Assembly: GCA_002317325.1 (NCBI GenBank)
Contig: DCJB01000056.1
Location: forward strand, 1 to 18,512
From: Bacteroidales bacterium UBA1711
Lineage (GTDB): Bacteria; Bacteroidota; Bacteroidia; Bacteroidales; P3
DNA: 18,512 nucleotides
Reading direction: 5' to 3'
The position numbers and the translations under genes are program-made. The notes beneath the pieces were generated by a model. That model had not been told where the DNA came from and did no database searches. It saw nothing but the letters and a program-made list of their open reading frames with translations. Positions 7,893-13,489 of the stretch are shown piece by piece. Position 1 is the first letter of the stretch; each line of letters starts with the position of its first letter.

Positions 7893-7900
7893 CAAAGATA
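7893..7900 (-). promoter_or_regulatory. -7 box of rnpB
   Basis: On the minus strand this reads TATCTTTG, an exact match to the Bacteroidota -7 consensus TAnnTTTG. A T-rich run lies upstream but no clean TTTG at -33. Transcription should begin near 7885-7889, about 27 nt before the P1 helix, so the primary transcript may have a short 5' extension. Confidence 0.7.
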
Positions 7901-8089
7901 CTAAAAAAAAAGGATATGGCGTTATTTTTTGTGTGCCGCTATCCCTAATCACTATATTGACAGCCGGTTTCGGAGTCACTATCACGTCCCCGCCCTACGC
8001 CCCCGCTCCTCTCTCGGCACATGGCAGCCCCACGTTATTTTTTTTCTCCTTTTTGCAACAAAATGAACTGTTGTGTGTCTATGGGCTGT
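7901..8089 (+). other. Leader between rnpB and the sigma-factor gene
   Basis: No gene is seen. It contains a T-rich stretch (7922-7930), a C-rich stretch (7986-8010) and a second T-rich stretch (8035-8055) before the sigma gene. No good TAnnTTTG box points toward the sigma gene; TATTTTTTG at 7923-7931 has one base too many. The sigma gene may use another sigma factor, possibly its own product, but no defined box supports that. Confidence 0.4.
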
Positions 8090-8638
8090 ATGGTTAATGA
8101 CATCGACAAGGTGGTTGCCGCCTGCCAGCGCAAGGAAAAATGGGGTCAGAAGGCTCTCTATGACGAGTTTTCCCCCATGCTTCTCGGTGTCTGTATGCGC
8201 TACACCCACTCCCGAGACGAGGCACAAGACCTCCTTCAGGAGGGCTTCATCAAGGTGTTTGCTAAGATTGGTACCGTCAGAGAGCCGCAGAAGGTGGGAG
8301 CGTGGATGTACGCCATCATGGTTCGCGAGTCTATTAACTATGTCTCACGCCGCCTCAAGGTGCATTATTGCGACGCACAGCAGCTGGACGATTCCGAGCA
8401 GAGCACTTTCGCCCAGCCTTTCGATACCGATGAGTTTGAGGTCGCCGAGGTGGTCAGGGCTTTGCAGAAGGTGCCGGACCTCTACCGCATGGCTTTCAAC
8501 CTCCGCGTGGTGGAGGAACTCGACTATGCCGATATTTCTGAGCAGCTGGGCATCCCCGAATCTACGGCGCGTTCTGCTGTGGCACGGGCCCGACTGCTTG
8601 TTGTCAATATTTTGAAGAAAAGAAAGGTTATTTTATGA
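8090..8638 (+). CDS. ECF-type RNA polymerase sigma factor
   Basis: 182 residues from the ATG at 8090 (MVNDIDKVVAACQRK). Region 2 spans ~22-90, with the core-binding stretch HSRDEAQDLLQEGFIKVF at 40-57 and MYAIMVRESINYVSRRL. Region 4 spans ~120-170, with LPDLYR-like VPDLYRMAFNLRVVEEL and the helix-turn-helix YADISEQLGIPESTARSAVA at 136-155 directing -35 recognition. Earlier in-frame starts at 8021, 8063 and 8081 add residues that do not look like sigma factors, so I prefer 8090. The stop overlaps the next start as ATGA (8635-8638), a typical sigma/anti-sigma arrangement. Bacteroidota ECF factors are usually controlled by a coupled membrane regulator, and the next gene is the candidate. Confidence 0.93.
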   Translation: MVNDIDKVVAACQRKEKWGQKALYDEFSPMLLGVCMRYTHSRDEAQDLLQEGFIKVFAKIGTVREPQKVGAWMYAIMVRESINYVSRRLKVHYCDAQQLDDSEQSTFAQPFDTDEFEVAEVVRALQKVPDLYRMAFNLRVVEELDYADISEQLGIPESTARSAVARARLLVVNILKKRKVIL

Positions 8639-9486
8639 ACGACAATCTGAAAAACTATTCCGAAAAGCCCGGTCCCGAGGTGTGGGATTCGCTCAGCCGC
8701 ACGTTGCGCCGTTCCGTCCTCCGCCGCCAGTTGTTAGGCGGGGCTTCCGCCTTGGCTCTTCTTGCCGCAGCCGTGCTGGTTGTTGAGCTTTCGCTTTCCA
8801 AGAGGGAGGCGGCCCAGCCCGCCGCTCCCGCCGTCGCCGCCGCCCGCCCCGTTGACGCAAGCCCGGCGACAGTTGCCGCCGCTCCCGCCGCAGTTGCCGC
8901 TGCGCCCTCCTCCGCTGCGTCCGCCCCCGCAGCATCCGCCCCCGCAGCAAGCCCCCAGCCCGTGGCGGGCGCGCCCAAGGCTGCCCCCAATCCCATGGCT
9001 TCGCTCCAGCCCGCCCCCTCGGTGCCGGTTGCGGCACCCGCCGCGCCGTTCCGTCCCGCCCCCGCTGCCGCCCCCGCACCACATACTGAGACGGTGCCGC
9101 CCCTCGCCGCCGCAGCGTCCGAGCCTCAGACCAAGGGGGTGGAGTCCGCGGCTCAGGCCACCGAACCCAAAAGTCCCGTCATCACCAACATCAAGGACAC
9201 CATCCTCTGGGTGCCAAATATCATCGCACCCAATTCGGACGACGAGAACATCCGCCAATTCCTGCCCAAGTTCAGCTCCGAAGCGGGCAGCATCACCAAT
9301 TATAGTCTCTCCATCTTCAACCGCGGCGGACAGAGGGTCTTCGCCTCCACCGAGGTCGGCACCGGCTGGGACGGCTCTTTCAACGGACGCAACTTGCCAC
9401 AGGCCGCATATATCTACATCATCTACTACACCGACAAAGACGGCCTCCGCCACCAGCGCAAAGGCACGGTGACGCTCGTCCGATAG
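8635..9486 (+). CDS. Membrane protein, anti-sigma-like N-terminus and gliding_CTERM (T9SS type B-like) domain
   Basis: 283 residues. Residues 1-32 are short and basic (EKPGPEVWDSLSRTLRRSVL), resembling the cytoplasmic start of Bacteroidota anti-sigma-like proteins. 33-53 is one membrane helix with positive residues before it, so the N-terminus is inside. 58-178 is an Ala/Pro linker of very low complexity. 182-283 matches the gliding-motility-associated C-terminal domain (TIGR04131): WVPNIIAPN, YSLSIFNRGGQRVF, GWDGSFNG, LPQAAYIYIIYY and a final KGTVTLVR. Normally this domain is a sorting signal on secreted T9SS cargo, but here it is on a single-pass inner-membrane protein translated with a sigma factor. 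I infer a regulator that reads envelope or T9SS state. Domain call firm; function inferred. Confidence 0.85.
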   Translation: MNDNLKNYSEKPGPEVWDSLSRTLRRSVLRRQLLGGASALALLAAAVLVVELSLSKREAAQPAAPAVAAARPVDASPATVAAAPAAVAAAPSSAASAPAASAPAASPQPVAGAPKAAPNPMASLQPAPSVPVAAPAAPFRPAPAAAPAPHTETVPPLAAAASEPQTKGVESAAQATEPKSPVITNIKDTILWVPNIIAPNSDDENIRQFLPKFSSEAGSITNYSLSIFNRGGQRVFASTEVGTGWDGSFNGRNLPQAAYIYIIYYTDKDGLRHQRKGTVTLVR

Positions 9487-9638
9487 CCCTCCTCCTCCGC
9501 GCCCCTCACCCCCTCACCCCCTCGCCCCCTTTCAGCTCCGCCCCAAGAACTCTAAATTATTAATTGTAAATTCTTAATTCTCCTCTATCCCCCGCTCCAA
9601 GAACTCTATACTCTACATTCTAAATTCCTAAAGCGGAC
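9487..9638. other. Convergent intergenic region with G-quadruplex motif and 16-bp repeats
   Basis: No gene. 9502-9529 has four C-runs of 4, 5, 5 and 5 separated by TCA, TCA and TCG, so the minus strand carries a canonical G-quadruplex motif. Then CGCCCCAAGAACTCTA (9539-9554) recurs as CGCTCCAAGAACTCTA (9593-9608), 15 of 16 identical. An AT-rich stretch (9555-9580) lies between. I see no standard hairpin terminator for either flanking gene. Confidence 0.6.
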
Positions 9639-10904
9639 TTAGGGTTTGAGGAGGTTGATGGGAGCCACATATACGCCGTCTTCCCGGCGGTAGGAGGGAC
9701 CGACGGCCGTCAGCACCAGCAGAAACGAGGGCGCCCGCTCGTCGCTCTTGGCGGCAATCTTGTTGCGCAGGGTCTTCAGCGATGCCGCCCCCGCCTCCAC
9801 CAGTCCGTCGCCCCCTATCTTTATCTCCACCGCTCCCCACCGCCCGTCGTCGAGGTGCACTACTGCGTCGCACTCCAGCCCCGCATTGTCGCGGTAGTGC
9901 CGCACAGTGCCGCCGAGCGAACCCGCATAGACCGAGAGGTCTCTCACCGCAAAGTCCTCAAAGAAGAGCCCGAAGCTCTCCAAATCGCCCATCAGGTCCG
10001 CGGGGCCTATCCCTAAGGCGCGGCAGGCAATGGAGGTATCGACAAAATGCCGCGTGGGGGTACTGCGGATGGAGGTCTTGGAACGGATGGCGGGATTCCA
10101 GGCCGGCACGTCGTCCAGCACATACAGGTCGCGCAGCGCCTCCATATAGTCGTCGAAGGTCTTCGGATCCATTGTCCGCTCGTTGCTCTGCCGCACGTCG
10201 GCGAGTATGGTGGCTGCCGCCGCCTCGGTCGATATGTGGCGCGCGTGGCTGCGCAGTATCATCTTCAGCACGTCGGGACGCTTGTTGCGGAACCGCTCGT
10301 TTTCGCAGTCCTCAAAGACGAACAGGCCGTTGTAGTAGTTCTTGGTTATCTCGAGGGCTATCTCCCGCGGGGCGAGCGCCGATATTGGCCAGCCGCCACG
10401 GCAGAGCAGGAAGGCCGCCTCCTCGAGGTCGAACTCTCGGTTCAGGTCCCAGCCGAACCCGTCGCCGCTGTCAAAGAGGTCGGACAGGGACACAAGCCCT
10501 CGCGACTCTTGCGACTCCCACAGGCTCATTGGACGCATCTGCACGGGTGTTATACGTCCCGCTCCGCTGTGGTGCACCTCCGTCTTGTCGGCGGGGGTTG
10601 AACTGCCCGTGAGTATGTACTTGCCAAACTGATAGTCTCGGTCGAGGTCGTCTTTTAACTGATTCCACACATTGGGCGCCTTTTGCCATTCGTCTATCAG
10701 GCGCGGGGTCTCTCCTTTCAGGACTGCTGCGGGGTTCAGCCGGGCAAGGGTGATGGACTGCTTGGTGTTCAGTTTGACGAAACTCTTCTGAAACAGCATA
10801 CAGGTGGTGGTCTTTCCGCAGAATTTGGGCCCTGCCACCAGCACTCCTCCCGAGGTGCGGAGCTTTCTTTCTATCTCTTTTTCAATGAGTCGTGTGTAAT
10901 ACAT
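9639..10904 (-). CDS. AAA-family ATPase with DUF4143 C-terminal domain
   Basis: 421 residues. The N-terminal AAA_14 P-loop domain has Walker A GPKFCGKTTT at 25-34 and Walker B LIDEWQKAP near 69-77, then a sensor-like ILTGSSTPADKTEVHHSGAG stretch. The C-terminal DUF4143 part includes FEDFAVRDLSVYA and a PD-(D/E)xK-like stretch (ECDAVVHLDDGRWGAVEIKI; D, then E-x-K), as usual in this family. These proteins are common in Bacteroidota and archaea, often as accessory genes; their role is not established. The start at 10904 lies ~30 nt downstream of a perfect -7 box. It is convergent with the sigma operon. Confidence 0.92.
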   Translation of the reverse strand: MYYTRLIEKEIERKLRTSGGVLVAGPKFCGKTTTCMLFQKSFVKLNTKQSITLARLNPAAVLKGETPRLIDEWQKAPNVWNQLKDDLDRDYQFGKYILTGSSTPADKTEVHHSGAGRITPVQMRPMSLWESQESRGLVSLSDLFDSGDGFGWDLNREFDLEEAAFLLCRGGWPISALAPREIALEITKNYYNGLFVFEDCENERFRNKRPDVLKMILRSHARHISTEAAAATILADVRQSNERTMDPKTFDDYMEALRDLYVLDDVPAWNPAIRSKTSIRSTPTRHFVDTSIACRALGIGPADLMGDLESFGLFFEDFAVRDLSVYAGSLGGTVRHYRDNAGLECDAVVHLDDGRWGAVEIKIGGDGLVEAGAASLKTLRNKIAAKSDERAPSFLLVLTAVGPSYRREDGVYVAPINLLKP

Positions 10905-10933
10905 GAGTCACTTCTTATTAGCATTACGAAGTG

Positions 10934-10963
10934 CAAAGATACGAAATTCCCAAGATTTTCAAA
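10934..10963 (-). promoter_or_regulatory. Promoter of the AAA/DUF4143 ATPase gene
   Basis: On the minus strand the -7 box TATCTTTG lies at 10934-10941 and a -33 TTTG at 10960-10963, with an 18-nt spacer. This is a near-consensus Bacteroidota promoter. The start point would be near 10927, about 23 nt before the ATG. The first 23-bp repeat (10944-10962) fills the spacer and touches the -33 element. Confidence 0.8.
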
Positions 10964-11008
10964 ATGAAATTCCCGAGATTTTCAATATAAAATTCCCAAG
11001 ATTTTCAA
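10944..11008. repeat. Three 19-bp repeats with exact 23-bp period in the ATPase promoter
   Basis: AAATTCCCAAGATTTTCAA occurs at 10944-10962 and 10990-11008, and with one change (A to G) at 10967-10985. The three starts are exactly 23 bp apart with 4-bp variable spacers. Each unit is a weak dyad: on the minus strand GAAAAT, six bases, AATTTC. The first copy occupies the promoter spacer and the next two lie just upstream, the layout of a tandem operator. Confidence 0.85.
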
Positions 11009-11415
11009 TCCGCAAGGTCTATGAGGTGTGTTCTCATAGGCTGCAATGGGGCAGGAGAGGGGTCGCAAACGAGGACGAATGGGTAGGAATCATGGCATCT
11101 TTTGGCGGCTATGGTTTGAGAAGGTGAGGGGTTGTGGTGTGCGGAATAGGAGTTTGGTTGTATCGTATCGGCTGTACTACTTGTTATTTGCAGTTATGAC
11201 CAAAAAACCACCCCCTCCACAGCTGCCGCTGACTTGTGGAAACTGTGCAAGGAGTGTGGAATGGGAAAATCCGAAAAAGATACTGGCTCAGATTGCAAAT
11301 CTGAACCGACACTACAACCCTCCCCGCAGCCTGTCCCCCAATCAGAATTGTGCCTGAATAGAGGGAGTTAGAATCTATCCCATAGAAGATATTCCGAGAC
11401 AGAGGGAGGTTATTG
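11009..11415. other. Gene-poor stretch with a hairpin and a REP-like palindrome
   Basis: No convincing gene. CTATGAG (11019-11025) and CTCATAG (11033-11039) form a perfect 7-bp hairpin. A 23-nt palindrome at 11285-11307 is described separately. A 103-codon + frame at 11046-11357 exists, but its composition and lack of recognisable features argue against coding. Confidence 0.5.
11285..11307. repeat. REP-like imperfect palindrome
   Basis: The sequence GGCTCAGATT, GCA, AATCTGAACC pairs 9 of 10 bases per arm around a 3-nt loop. Short hairpins of this kind (arm, GCA or TGC, arm) are seen as dispersed repeats in Bacteroidota; only one copy is in this window. Confidence 0.5.
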
Positions 11416-11580
11416 TTACCATCTCGAAAAGGAGCCTTGGGACGGTGGACACTGTCCTTCGGGGCCCTCGTCGTTGCCGGCATCTGGGTCTTTGCTGCTG
11501 GCCACAAACCCTCTTTCTGTGTGGATGGTTATTGTTTTGATTGAGGGGGTGACGTACTGCTTTTTGGTCTCTTTTTCCAT
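11416..11580 (-). CDS. Short peptide, Bacteroidales type (54 residues); candidate RiPP-like precursor
   Basis: A 55-codon frame, ATG at 11580 and TAA at 11416. Residues 1-29 follow a pattern I know from many tiny Bacteroidales proteins: a Lys-rich start, Tyr9, Pro12, alternating Ile (14, 17, 19), Glu22, then FVASS at 25-29. The remaining 25 residues are a small, polar tail rich in Asp, Gly, Pro and Ser (D31, D33, G35, D37, G39, P40, G42, single C44, P45, P46, G49) ending in Trp54. This split into a conserved leader and a variable tail resembles a modified-peptide precursor. A TAACTTTG -7 box lies ~108 nt upstream. The PqqD-like gene is 430 bp away on the other strand. That it is a real gene is likely; its use as a substrate is inference. 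Confidence 0.62.
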   Translation of the reverse strand: MEKETKKQYVTPSIKTITIHTERGFVASSKDPDAGNDEGPEGQCPPSQGSFSRW

Positions 11581-11621
11581 GTCGTGCTGTTTTGCTCTTT
11601 CGTTTGTCGTGTTGTTTTGCT
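11581..11621. repeat. Pair of 16-bp direct repeats abutting the short-peptide start
   Basis: GTCGTGCTGTTTTGCT at 11581-11596 and GTCGTGTTGTTTTGCT at 11606-11621 match at 15 of 16 positions with period 25. On the coding (minus) strand the second copy ends at the base before the ATG. A perfect hairpin GCTGCC-GCC-GGCAGC (11619-11633) follows directly, so both sit in the presumed 5' leader. Confidence 0.65.
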
Positions 11622-11687
11622 GCCGCCGGCAGCCGCCTTTCGGACTGCGGGTTTCTCAGCGGTAGGCTTCTCAGCCTTTTTGCAGCG

Positions 11688-11695
11688 CAAAGTTA
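11688..11695 (-). promoter_or_regulatory. -7 box, probable promoter of the short peptide gene
   Basis: The minus strand reads TAACTTTG, an exact TAnnTTTG match. No TTTG is seen at the -33 position. It would start RNA near 11681 with a leader of about 100 nt before the ATG at 11580. Confidence 0.5.
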
Positions 11696-12013
11696 CGTTT
11701 TTTCTTCGGTTAATTGTACTACTCTGTATTTTTTTATTATGTACTTGATTGATAATCAGTTGTATATTGTGCTACAAAAAGGGGCGGTTCTCCCCCATGC
11801 CAGTGCCGAAGACCTCTCGGCCAGCGGCTTTTCGCACTTTTTGGGTCAGATGGGTCTCGGAAAGGGCTGCCACCACCGCCAGTCGCTGTAAGCAGTTGAC
11901 CCAGCCTGTTTTCTGTTTATATATCCACTTTTTCGGGGCAGGGACGCAATTTTTGGCCGTCAGCCCCGTTTCTTATAAAAAAACTATTTCGCAACCCACC
12001 AAAACCTACTCAG
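11696..12013 (+). other. Upstream region of the pqqD-like gene
   Basis: No gene I can support. A 50-codon + frame (ATG 11739, stop 11889-11891) follows an AT-rich stretch and could be a small peptide, but nothing in it is recognisable. No clean TAnnTTTG box precedes 12014; AATTTTTG at 11948-11955 misses one base and lacks a -33 partner. The last ~40 nt before the ATG are A/C-rich, like other Bacteroidota start regions. Confidence 0.4.
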
Positions 12014-12277
12014 ATGAAGATTAAGAAAGGCTTCTTGCTCTGCCCCGTGATGGGGAAGACGATGGCAATTTCAACGGGCGAACTGGAGAAGACCTTCCCC
12101 GGCATGATAAAGATGAACGAGACCGCCGCCGACATCTGGCGCTGGATTGACGAGGGCAAGGAACCCGAGGAGATTTACCCCCTCTATGCCGAGACTTACG
12201 GCCTTGACGCCGACCAGGCTCGCAGCGAGGTGGACATGGTGGTGGGCAAGATGGCTGAGGCGGGGGTGCTGGAATGA
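12014..12277 (+). CDS. PqqD-family peptide-binding protein (RiPP recognition element)
   Basis: 87 residues. The pattern is that of stand-alone PqqD-like proteins of Bacteroidales: MKIKKGFLL, then a short beta hairpin (MGKTMAISTGEL), FPGMIKMNETAADIWRWI at 28-45, then EGKEPEEIYPLYAETYGLD and a final helix QARSEVDMVVGKMAEAGVLE. PqqD proteins have a winged-helix fold that grips the leader of a ribosomally made peptide and presents it to modifying enzymes. The next gene starts inside its stop (ATGA, 12274-12277). Usual partners are radical SAM enzymes, but none is in the window; the S24/S26 peptidase and the HPr-kinase-like gene next to it are the other common companions. Confidence 0.88.
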   Translation: MKIKKGFLLCPVMGKTMAISTGELEKTFPGMIKMNETAADIWRWIDEGKEPEEIYPLYAETYGLDADQARSEVDMVVGKMAEAGVLE

Positions 12278-12732
12278 ACCCCGCAGTCGAGTCTTTCGAG
12301 AACTTCGAGGCCGCCCTCGCGGGCTGCGGCGAGTATGTGACGCAGGTGCGCGGGGTGAGTATGTACCCCATGCTCCGCTACCGCAAGGACCCTATCCTCA
12401 TCCATCCGCTCGATGGCCCCGTGCGGCCCTATGACGTGGTGGTATATGCCCTCACGGACCGCTATGTGGTGCACCGCGTCTTGGAGGTGCACCCCGACCT
12501 CTATGTGATTCGGGGCGACAACTGCGTGGGCAAGGAATATGTGCCGCGCCGATTGGTGGTGGGCATTGTGGTGGGCTTCTGGCGCTTCGGCCGCTATGTT
12601 CCCGTCACTAACGGCCTCTACCGGGCCTATTCGCGCCTGTGGGTGGCACTGAATCCGCTGGTGCGCCTCGCGCACCGCGTGCGGGGCTTGGGCGTGGCGG
12701 TCATTCGCCGTGCAGCAGCGTGGGTGCGGTAG
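12274..12732 (+). CDS. S24/S26-family peptidase, Ser/His signal-peptidase-like
   Basis: 152 residues. The nucleophile motif is RGVSMYPMLR at 26-35 (Ser29). The general-base region is DRYVVHRVLEV at 62-72 with His67, and RGDNCVGKE at 80-88 brings Asp82. His in place of the Lys of bacterial LepB is the pattern of ER-type and archaeal signal peptidases. It lacks an N-terminal membrane anchor; the basic, hydrophobic C-terminus (about 115-152) may bind the membrane. In Bacteroidota such proteins sit beside PqqD-like and HPr-kinase-like genes in peptide-modification clusters, where a leader-cleaving role is plausible. It is coupled to the PqqD gene by ATGA and its last 32 nt overlap the convergent kinase gene. 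Confidence 0.88.
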   Translation: MNPAVESFENFEAALAGCGEYVTQVRGVSMYPMLRYRKDPILIHPLDGPVRPYDVVVYALTDRYVVHRVLEVHPDLYVIRGDNCVGKEYVPRRLVVGIVVGFWRFGRYVPVTNGLYRAYSRLWVALNPLVRLAHRVRGLGVAVIRRAAAWVR

Positions 12733-13429
12733 CCTCCACCCCCGCACGGCTGAGGTCGGTGACGAGGTGGTAGAACGGCACCCGGTTGTACAGTTCCTCC
12801 ACCAGCCCGAAGGTGGCCATCTTGGCTGCGGGCGCGGCGGGCATGAACGTCTGGTGCAGCATGAAGTCGAAGGTCTCTCCGCGGGTCGCGGCATAGATTC
12901 GGTTGCCCCCGACGGGGTCGCTGTCTAACCGCCGCAGCAGGCACACCCCGCCCAAGGGGAGGCACACATTTTGGTCAAGGTGCTCCTTGCCGCTCCACGG
13001 CGACCCGCAGGCGCACACCGATCCGTCGTCGCGGAACCAGAGGATGGGCTTGTCGCCGTTGATTATGCTCACCCGGTCGGCACCGAAATACTGCTGATAG
13101 AGGAAGGCGCGGGACGATTTCCCAACGCCGCTCTCCGCGGTGAAGATATAGCTGCGGCCGTCGATAGCAAATGCCACGCCGTGGGTCATCAGCCGCCCCA
13201 AGGCGGGCAGCCGCTCGCTGAGCGGGATGGTCATGGCGAAGAGTTCGGCCTCCATCGGGCCCACCCCGTCGCGGTCGGCTTGGGCGATGTCCTCCTCCTC
13301 GGCACGCAGCACGAGGTTGGCCGTCCGCGGCGCGGCGGCAAGGTACTGTGCGCAGCGCCGCCGCACAAATTCAGGATGCCGTGTGTCAAAGTCAATGCCG
13401 AGTCCGCAGATGTCAAGCGGGATAATCAT
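12701..13429 (-). CDS. HPr kinase/phosphorylase-like P-loop protein
   Basis: 242 residues from the ATG at 13429. The P-loop AESGVGKSS lies at 98-106 in the context DGRSYIFTAESGVGKSSRAF. It is followed by INGDKPILWF at 123-132 (Walker-B-like Asp126) and CGSPWSGKEHLD at 141-152, the signature of HprK-like proteins found beside PqqD and S24/S26 peptidase genes. It lacks the N-terminal domain of classical HprK. Such relatives may phosphorylate a serine in a peptide or small molecule; the substrate is unproven. The frame stays open to 13627, but a perfect -7 box at 13457-13464 lies inside that extension, so the start at 13429 is favoured. It converges on the peptidase gene. Confidence 0.86.
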   Translation of the reverse strand: MIIPLDICGLGIDFDTRHPEFVRRRCAQYLAAAPRTANLVLRAEEEDIAQADRDGVGPMEAELFAMTIPLSERLPALGRLMTHGVAFAIDGRSYIFTAESGVGKSSRAFLYQQYFGADRVSIINGDKPILWFRDDGSVCACGSPWSGKEHLDQNVCLPLGGVCLLRRLDSDPVGGNRIYAATRGETFDFMLHQTFMPAAPAAKMATFGLVEELYNRVPFYHLVTDLSRAGVEATAPTLLHGE

Positions 13430-13456
13430 GGGGAAAGTGAAGTGCAAATTGGGTTG

Positions 13457-13489
13457 CAAAGATACGAAACTTTCCCCAATCATCACAAA
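13457..13489 (-). promoter_or_regulatory. Promoter of the HPr-kinase-like gene
   Basis: The minus strand has TATCTTTG at 13457-13464 and TTTG at 13486-13489, 21 nt apart, matching the Bacteroidota -7/-33 pattern. The expected RNA start is near 13450, about 20 nt before the ATG. Confidence 0.72.

Noticed and set aside
7962..7995. TTGACA-like string upstream of the sigma gene as a -35 box
   Set aside because: Bacteroidota primary promoters use TTTG/TAnnTTTG, and no matching -10 element follows.
10944..11008. Possible CRISPR array
   Set aside because: Only three units with 4-bp spacers; the layout fits an operator or simple tandem repeat.
11046..11357. 103-codon + frame, with an embedded CGNC-containing stretch
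   Set aside because: No family resemblance, no promoter or start signal, it contains the REP-like palindrome, and composition is irregular.
11184..11507. 107-codon minus frame overlapping the short peptide gene
   Set aside because: It runs out of frame through the peptide gene and across the palindrome, with no recognisable features. The 55-codon frame at 11416-11580 is the better explanation.
11739..11891. 50-codon + frame upstream of the pqqD-like gene, possible second peptide
   Set aside because: It has an AT-rich start region but no promoter box and no recognisable pattern; kept only as a possibility.
10905..12013. tRNA genes in the gene-poor region
   Set aside because: I found no GTTCRAnnC T-loop with a matching acceptor stem on either strand by eye; tRNAscan-SE would settle it.
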